A stretch of 10,084 bases of DNA from an uncultured Clostridia bacterium. GTDB lineage: Bacteria > Bacillota > Clostridia > Oscillospirales > Ruminococcaceae. A model generated the notes under the pieces. That model made no database searches. It worked only from the letters and a program-made list of their open reading frames with translations, and was not told the DNA's origin. Of this stretch, positions 7,052 to 10,084 are shown piece by piece. The number at the start of each line of letters is the position of its first letter. Within the stretch, counting starts at the first letter, position 1. Location of the stretch: positions 1 through 10,084 of the forward strand of contig CALBGD010000444.1 in assembly GCA_937893735.1 (NCBI GenBank), given 5' to 3'. The position numbers and the translations under genes are program-made.

Positions 7052-8254
7052 TTATTCGATTATCCCGTAGCCGAGCTTCATTTCAAGTATTCTCATGACT
7101 GATTCGTCCAGCCGCTCCTCCGTTATCTTACCGGAATCCACCGCCTCGGTCAGCGATTTCACCGCGCTCTGATAGTCCGTACAGCACAGCAGGTCGGCTC
7201 CCGCAAGGAACGCCGTCACCGCTGCTTCGTCCTCGCCGCAGTATTCCTCCACCGCGCCCATCGAAAGGTCGTCCGTCATGATAACGCCGCTGAATCCCAG
7301 CTCATCGCGGAGCAGTGTGTACATCTCCGGGGAAAGCGACCCGGGCAGGCTTTCGTTCACGCATTTCACGATGTTGTGGGACACCATCACCACCGGAGCG
7401 CCTGCGGATATACCCGCCCGGAACGGCTCCAGGTCAAGGCTGTCCAGCTCGGACATGGGGCGCTCGTCTATGGATATCCCGGTATGCGTATCGGAGTTGT
7501 CCCCATAGCCCGGAAAGTGCTTCAGCGTGCAGACAACTCCGCTCCTGACGTAGCTGCCTACCGCCGCCTTTACCGCCGCGGAGACCTCCGCGCAGTCCGT
7601 GCCGAACGCACGGTCGGCTATGTAGTCCTCCGATGAGCGCGGCAGGTCGCACACCGGCGCAAGGTTCATGTTAAGCCCCAGCGAGCGCAGAAGCGCGGAT
7701 TTCGCTGCGGCGTCCGCAGAAACTCCGTCAACGCCGCCGGATTCCAGCACCTGCGACTGGGCGGGAAATTTCTCGTCCCGGTACTGCGGGAATTTAGAAA
7801 CGCGCACCACGCTGCCGCCCTCCTCGTCCACCGCAAACAGAAGCCCCAGCGGCACCACCGACTGTATGTCCTCCATCTGCGCCGTGAAGCTCTCGGGGGT
7901 CATGTTCTCAAAATCCCGCGCGAACAGCGTATATCCCCCGAGGTGAAGCTCCTGAGCGTCCTGCGCGGCGTTTTCCTCCGGGAATCTGCCCAGCACCAGC
8001 TGACCCGCCTTTTCCTCTGCGGTCATGTGCGCAAGCAGCTTTATCGCGCGCTTCTGGACGTCCTCGCTGTACGCCTCGGAGCTCTGCTTCTCCTCGGCAG
8101 TGGCGGGAGCCTCCAAGGAAGCCTGCGCAGATGTGCCCTGCGGCTCTGTCACTGACGGCATCTCAGAGGGTTTGAGGTCGGTGCTCATGCACCCGGCGAG
8201 CTCCAGGCATACAAGCGCCGCCGTTAAAATTGATGGAATAGTTTTGATTTTCAT
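7052..8254 (-). CDS. NagZ-like GH3 beta-N-acetylhexosaminidase lipoprotein
   Basis: 400 residues. A lipoprotein signal peptide ends in the lipobox LAGC (C22), followed by a Ser/Thr/Glu-rich tether to about residue 65. A single GH3 TIM barrel then carries the NagZ signatures: VDEEGG, ADRAFGTD, KHFPGYGDNSDTH (245-257) and MTDDLSMGA. By comparison with NagZ enzymes, D328 of TDD is the probable nucleophile and the D255/H257 pair the acid/base dyad peculiar to this subfamily. Such enzymes remove N-acetylglucosamine from peptidoglycan fragments or from related glycans, here outside the membrane. There is no second C-terminal domain, unlike the longer Bacillus enzyme. The start ATG (8252-8254) has an AAGGAG ribosome binding site (8262-8267) and lies below a near-consensus promoter. 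A 10-base gap separates it from the HAD gene, so the two form an operon. Confidence 0.92.
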   Translation of the reverse strand: MKIKTIPSILTAALVCLELAGCMSTDLKPSEMPSVTEPQGTSAQASLEAPATAEEKQSSEAYSEDVQKRAIKLLAHMTAEEKAGQLVLGRFPEENAAQDAQELHLGGYTLFARDFENMTPESFTAQMEDIQSVVPLGLLFAVDEEGGSVVRVSKFPQYRDEKFPAQSQVLESGGVDGVSADAAAKSALLRSLGLNMNLAPVCDLPRSSEDYIADRAFGTDCAEVSAAVKAAVGSYVRSGVVCTLKHFPGYGDNSDTHTGISIDERPMSELDSLDLEPFRAGISAGAPVVMVSHNIVKCVNESLPGSLSPEMYTLLRDELGFSGVIMTDDLSMGAVEEYCGEDEAAVTAFLAGADLLCCTDYQSAVKSLTEAVDSGKITEERLDESVMRILEMKLGYGIIE

Positions 8255-8284
8255 ATTATATCTCCTTATATGTCCTGCTATAAT

Positions 8285-8313
8285 ATTGTAATCTAATGCC
8301 GCGATATTGTCAA
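8285..8313 (-). promoter_or_regulatory. Promoter of the GH3-HAD operon
   Basis: Read on the minus strand: a perfect -35 box TTGACA (complement of 8308-8313), a 17-base spacer and the -10 box TACAAT (complement of 8285-8290). The expected start is near 8278, giving a short leader of about 24 bases before the ATG. Its -35 box is one half of a palindrome shared with the divergent promoter. Confidence 0.8.
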
Positions 8314-8324
8314 GGGCTTGACAA
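8307..8324. promoter_or_regulatory. 18-base palindrome formed by two back-to-back -35 boxes
   Basis: TTGTCAAGGGCTTGACAA has perfect 7-base arms around GGGC. Each arm is the -35 box of one of two divergent promoters, four bases apart. Two RNA polymerases could hardly occupy both at once, and a dimeric regulator could block both. The symmetry could also simply follow from two consensus boxes facing apart. Confidence 0.65.
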
Positions 8325-8346
8325 CAGTTGAAAAACGGAGTATTAT
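8318..8346 (+). promoter_or_regulatory. Promoter of the HD-GYP gene
   Basis: A perfect -35 box TTGACA (8318-8323), a 17-base spacer and the -10 box TATTAT (8341-8346). The expected start is near 8353, about 37 bases before the ATG at 8390. This placement supports that ATG over the GTG at 8366. Confidence 0.78.
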
Positions 8347-8389
8347 AGTAGTATAGTGTTAGCTTGTGCTAATCAAAGGAGTGAGATAT

Positions 8390-9016
8390 ATGCATTGTGA
8401 CTGTGAAACAGGATTTGAGGAGCACGACCTTGTGGACTGCATAACCTCCGCGCTGGACGCCCGCGACCCCTACACCGGGAATCATTCCCGCCGTGTGAGC
8501 GACATGGCGTGCGAGCTGTGCCATGTGCTCGGGCTCTCCGCAGAGGCTACCCGGGAGATACACATAGCCGGACACCTCCACGATATAGGAAAGATAGGCA
8601 TTCCCGACAGGGTTCTGATGAAGCCCGGCAGGCTCGACGACGAGGAATGGGAGATGATGAAGCAGCACCCGCGCATAGGCGCTGAAATACTCGCAGGCTC
8701 CCATAAATTCGACAGGATAGGAGCGATAATACTCCACCATCACGAGCGATTCGACGGAAAGGGCTACCCTTTCGGCGCAAAGGGCGAGGAGATACCGCTC
8801 GGCGCGCGGATAATCGCGGTGTGCGACTCCATCGACGCGATGGCGTCAAACCGCGCGTACAGAAACGCCATGCCGCTTTCCCGCGTCCGCGAGGAGATAG
8901 AGAAGAACTCCGGGCTGATGTACGACCCGGATATCGCGAAAGCCATGCTCGACAACTGGGCTGAAATTGTCGAGGGAACGTACATTCCGCTTTATCATGG
9001 CAGCAATGCAATGTAA
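8390..9016 (+). CDS. Stand-alone HD-GYP domain protein, probable cyclic-di-GMP phosphodiesterase
   Basis: 208 residues from the ATG at 8390, chosen because GGAG (8378-8381) lies eight bases upstream; an in-frame GTG at 8366 has no ribosome binding site and sits too near the promoter. The protein is almost only the HD-GYP domain: GNHSRRV (30-36), the metal-binding HLHDIGKIGIPD with H64 and D65, KPGRL (78-82), HHHERFDGKGYP (116-127, full GYP motif) and D146 of ARIIAVCDSIDAM. The family hydrolyses cyclic-di-GMP, and some members cleave other cyclic dinucleotides. All expected metal ligands seem present, so an active enzyme is likely. There is no receiver, PAS or GAF input domain and no membrane segment; the short Cys-containing head (MHCDC) is the only extra. 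It is transcribed away from the GH3 operon. No clear terminator separates it from hpf. Confidence 0.92.
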   Translation: MHCDCETGFEEHDLVDCITSALDARDPYTGNHSRRVSDMACELCHVLGLSAEATREIHIAGHLHDIGKIGIPDRVLMKPGRLDDEEWEMMKQHPRIGAEILAGSHKFDRIGAIILHHHERFDGKGYPFGAKGEEIPLGARIIAVCDSIDAMASNRAYRNAMPLSRVREEIEKNSGLMYDPDIAKAMLDNWAEIVEGTYIPLYHGSNAM

Positions 9017-9035
9017 ATTTCGTCATAGTTTACAT
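9011..9035. repeat. AT-rich inverted repeat at the end of the HD-GYP gene
   Basis: ATGTAAA (9011-9017) and TTTACAT (9029-9035) are perfect 7-base arms around an 11-base loop, overlapping the HD-GYP stop codon. The stem is AT-rich and not followed by a T-run, so it is a poor terminator. A further TGTAAA half-site lies at 9054-9059. It may be an operator for hpf or simply chance in AT-rich DNA. Confidence 0.4.
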
Positions 9036-9083
9036 AATTCTTTGTGCAAAATGTGTAAAACAGCTGAAATTTTATAAAGGTAC

Positions 9084-9112
9084 TTGTATAATTGCAATAA
9101 ATATGATACAAT
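9084..9112 (+). promoter_or_regulatory. Probable hpf promoter
   Basis: -35 TTGTAT (9084-9089), a 17-base spacer and -10 TACAAT (9107-9112), with a start expected near 9119. A second possibility in the same stretch is CTGAAA (9064-9069), a 17-base spacer and a perfect TATAAT (9087-9092), starting near 9099. Both could be used. Confidence 0.6.
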
Positions 9113-9118
9113 GTATAC

Positions 9119-9143
9119 AGATAAATCCCACGCGGGTCTATCT
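9119..9143 (+). ncRNA. Leader hairpin at the 5' end of the hpf transcript
   Basis: AGATA (9119-9123) pairs with TATCT (9139-9143), and CCC (9127-9129) pairs with GGG (9134-9136), with a small internal loop and an ACGC end loop. It begins where the transcript from the TACAAT promoter should start and ends 13 bases before the GAAAGGA ribosome binding site (9156-9162). It may protect the 5' end; I do not recognise it as a known riboswitch. Confidence 0.45.
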
Positions 9144-9171
9144 CATAAAAATCCCGAAAGGAATGATTTGA

Positions 9172-9690
9172 ATGAAAGTTACTATCACCGCTAAGAAGCT
9201 CACTATCAACCAGTCCTTCACAGACTACGCTACGCAGAAGCTGAACGCTAAGCTCGACCGCTTCTTCCCCGAAGAGGCAGAGGCAAAGATCACCCTTGAG
9301 GAGCGCCGCGATCTGATAATTCTTGAGCTTACGGTAAAATATAACGGCATTATCTACCGTGCAGAGCAGTCCGCAAAGGACAAGAACGATGCTCTCGATG
9401 TAACTGTTGACCGCGTTATCCGCCAGATCAGGAAGCAGAAGACCAAGGTAGAAAAGAGCCTGCGCACCGGCGCGTTCGAGGGTCTTGCTCCCGAGCCCGA
9501 GGAGAACGATTATGAGGTTATCCGCGAGAAGAAGTTCCACCTCCGTCCGATGTCCGTTGACGAGGCTATCCTCCAGATGAACCTGCTGGATCACAATTTC
9601 TTCATGTTCAAGAATGCCGACACCGGCGCCGTAAACGTTGTTTACAAGCGCGACGAGGGCAACTACGCAGTACTCGTTCCCGAGGAATGA
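9172..9690 (+). CDS. hpf: Long-form ribosome hibernation promoting factor
   Basis: 172 residues. The N-terminal S30AE/YfiA-type ribosome-binding domain covers about residues 1-98, followed by a charged linker and the C-terminal dimerisation domain (about 117-172) with the family sequence KKFHLRPMSVDEAILQMNLL and ending in NVVYKRDEGNYAVLVPEE. Long HPF binds the 30S decoding centre and pairs 70S ribosomes into inactive 100S dimers through its C-terminal domain, typically in stationary phase or stress. The ATG at 9172 follows GAAAGGA (9156-9162); an in-frame ATG at 9163 runs into a stop at once. The gene uses more GCT and GTT codons than its neighbours, in keeping with high expression. It has its own promoter and a strong terminator at 9717-9748, so it seems monocistronic. 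The protein is slightly shorter than the Bacillus form. Confidence 0.96.
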   Translation: MKVTITAKKLTINQSFTDYATQKLNAKLDRFFPEEAEAKITLEERRDLIILELTVKYNGIIYRAEQSAKDKNDALDVTVDRVIRQIRKQKTKVEKSLRTGAFEGLAPEPEENDYEVIREKKFHLRPMSVDEAILQMNLLDHNFFMFKNADTGAVNVVYKRDEGNYAVLVPEE

Positions 9691-9716
9691 CGCTGCATAA
9701 CGTCTGAATAGAATCT

Positions 9717-9748
9717 CCGCCGCGGAGCTGTCTCTGCGGCGGTATTTT
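9717..9748 (+). terminator. Intrinsic terminator of hpf
   Basis: CCGCCGCGGAG (9717-9727) pairs with CTCTGCGGCGG (9732-9742) in an 11-base stem with one G-U pair and a CTGT loop, followed by TATTTT. It lies 26 bases after the hpf stop codon. Confidence 0.9.
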
Positions 9749-9765
9749 CGGGTATATGTGAAGTC

Positions 9766-9795
9766 TGCACAAAAAAGCTCGGAAAAATTTGTGCA
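9766..9795. promoter_or_regulatory. Inverted repeat upstream of the GH94 promoter
   Basis: TGCACAAA (9766-9773) and TTTGTGCA (9788-9795) are perfect 8-base inverted arms with a 14-base spacer, centres 22 bases apart (about two helical turns). The pair ends 11 bases before the -35 box, a position suited to an activator or a second operator. The AT-rich spacer and lack of a T-run argue against a terminator. Confidence 0.5.
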
Positions 9796-9806
9796 AATCA
9801 CCGCCC

Positions 9807-9835
9807 TTGAAATGTAAACGATTTACTGATATAAT
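9807..9835 (+). promoter_or_regulatory. Promoter of the GH94 phosphorylase gene
   Basis: -35 TTGAAA (9807-9812), a 17-base spacer and a perfect -10 TATAAT (9830-9835), with TG at 9827-9828 (extended -10). The expected start is near 9842, leaving a leader of about 75 bases before the ATG at 9917. Confidence 0.85.
9813..9827. promoter_or_regulatory. LacI-family-type operator candidate inside the GH94 promoter
   Basis: TGTAAACGATTTACT lies exactly in the spacer between the -35 and -10 boxes. Its GTAAA/TTTAC arms are symmetric and it has a central CG, as in operators of LacI/GalR-type sugar regulators. It fits the CcpA cre consensus at only 12 of 14 positions, so a local LacI-type repressor is a better guess. 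Bound protein here would block polymerase. Confidence 0.5.
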
Positions 9836-9848
9836 GTAGGTAAGGCAG

Positions 9849-9893
9849 CCGGGAACAGCCCCGGAAAACCGTAAATGAGCCGCGCATGGCGGC
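9849..9893 (+). other. Two short hairpins in the GH94 mRNA leader
   Basis: CCGGG (9849-9853) pairs with CCCGG (9860-9864), and GCCGC (9879-9883) pairs with GCGGC (9889-9893). Both stems are five GC pairs. They precede the GGAGGA ribosome binding site (9905-9910). They may stabilise the mRNA; no known riboswitch was recognised. Confidence 0.35.
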
Positions 9894-9916
9894 AGGAATA
9901 AAATGGAGGAATACCA

Positions 9917-10084
9917 ATGAACTACGGACATTTCGACGAACTCAACAAGGAGTATGTCATCACCCGTCCGGACACACCGTCCGCATGGGCTAACTACCTC
10001 GGCGACCCCGAGTACGGCGCTATCATTTCCAACAACGCCGGCGGTTACAGCTTCGTAAAGAGCGGCGCTAACGGACGTGTTATC
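9917..10084 (+). CDS. GH94 disaccharide phosphorylase (cellobiose phosphorylase-like), C-terminus missing
   Basis: Only the first 56 residues lie in the window. They match the start of GH94 phosphorylases: NYGHFD, EYVIT, P-x-x-W-x-NYLG, and the ISNNAGGYSF segment that binds near the sugar. Full proteins of this family are usually about 800 residues. They split beta-linked disaccharides such as cellobiose or N,N'-diacetylchitobiose with phosphate, giving a sugar-1-phosphate and a free sugar in the cytoplasm, which saves ATP. Cellobiose is the likeliest substrate, but the N-terminus alone does not fix it. The ATG at 9917 has GGAGGA (9905-9910) six bases upstream. The gene has a near-consensus promoter with an operator candidate, suggesting repression without substrate. 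Confidence 0.88.
   Translation, partial: MNYGHFDELNKEYVITRPDTPSAWANYLGDPEYGAIISNNAGGYSFVKSGANGRVI

Noticed and set aside
8366..8389. GTG start for the HD-GYP gene
   Set aside because: No ribosome binding site and only about 13 bases from the expected transcription start; the ATG at 8390 has GGAG eight bases upstream.
9017..9171. raiA-motif structured RNA upstream of hpf
   Set aside because: That RNA is roughly 200 bases and highly structured; here the leader after the predicted promoter is only about 50-70 bases with one small hairpin.
8995..9801. Minus-strand open frame (268 codons) covering hpf
   Set aside because: It runs through the hpf promoter, gene and terminator; hpf is certain and the antisense product resembles nothing known.
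9813..9827. CcpA cre site
   Set aside because: The last two positions of the cre consensus do not match; a LacI-family operator of another regulator is more likely, though CcpA cannot be excluded.
9841..9916. Riboswitch in the GH94 leader
   Set aside because: Only two 5-base stems are present, and no conserved aptamer core was recognised.

Overview
The window looks like chromosomal DNA from a GC-rich clostridial Firmicute, most likely a Ruminococcus-like member of the Oscillospiraceae; this placement is an inference. The signs are: WhiA and a long-form hibernation factor (both typical of Gram-positives), a lipoprotein-type NagZ-like glycosidase, secreted transglutaminase-like proteins with chitobiase C-terminal modules, the start of a GH94 disaccharide phosphorylase, GC-rich genes separated by AT-rich promoters with TTGACA/TATAAT boxes, and AGGAGG-type ribosome binding sites. 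No mobile element, tRNA, rRNA or CRISPR array was seen, and the region reads as ordinary core chromosome.

Left part (1-3526, + strand): a tight three-gene operon. A Lhr-like DEAD/DEAH helicase, cut at its N-terminus by the window edge, is followed by the phosphodiesterase YfcE and the regulator WhiA, each with an 11-base gap. A strong promoter (3543-3571) then drives a secreted transglutaminase-like protein (3624-5219). That gene meets, tail to tail with an 11-base overlap, a minus-strand five-helix membrane protein resembling the SpoIIM family (5209-5925).

Middle part (5926-8254): a 71-base divergent gap carrying a direct repeat and a hairpin precedes a small unrecognised helical protein (5997-6467). 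A hairpin at 6473-6496 separates it from a convergent minus-strand operon of a NagZ-like GH3 lipoprotein (7052-8254) and a HAD phosphatase (6502-7041).

Right part (8255-10084): the GH3 operon and a stand-alone HD-GYP gene (8390-9016) are transcribed divergently from two near-consensus promoters whose -35 boxes form one palindrome. Then come hpf (9172-9690), with its own promoter, leader hairpin and terminator, and a GH94 phosphorylase gene (from 9917, cut by the window edge). The phosphorylase promoter holds a LacI-type operator candidate between its -35 and -10 boxes and a second inverted repeat just upstream.

The themes are envelope and sugar metabolism (GH3, HAD, transglutaminase-like protein, GH94) next to housekeeping or stress functions (helicase, WhiA, HD-GYP, HPF). 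I found no clear new multi-gene system. The best leads are the regulatory architecture at 8285-8346 and 9766-9835, and the unrecognised gene at 5997-6467.
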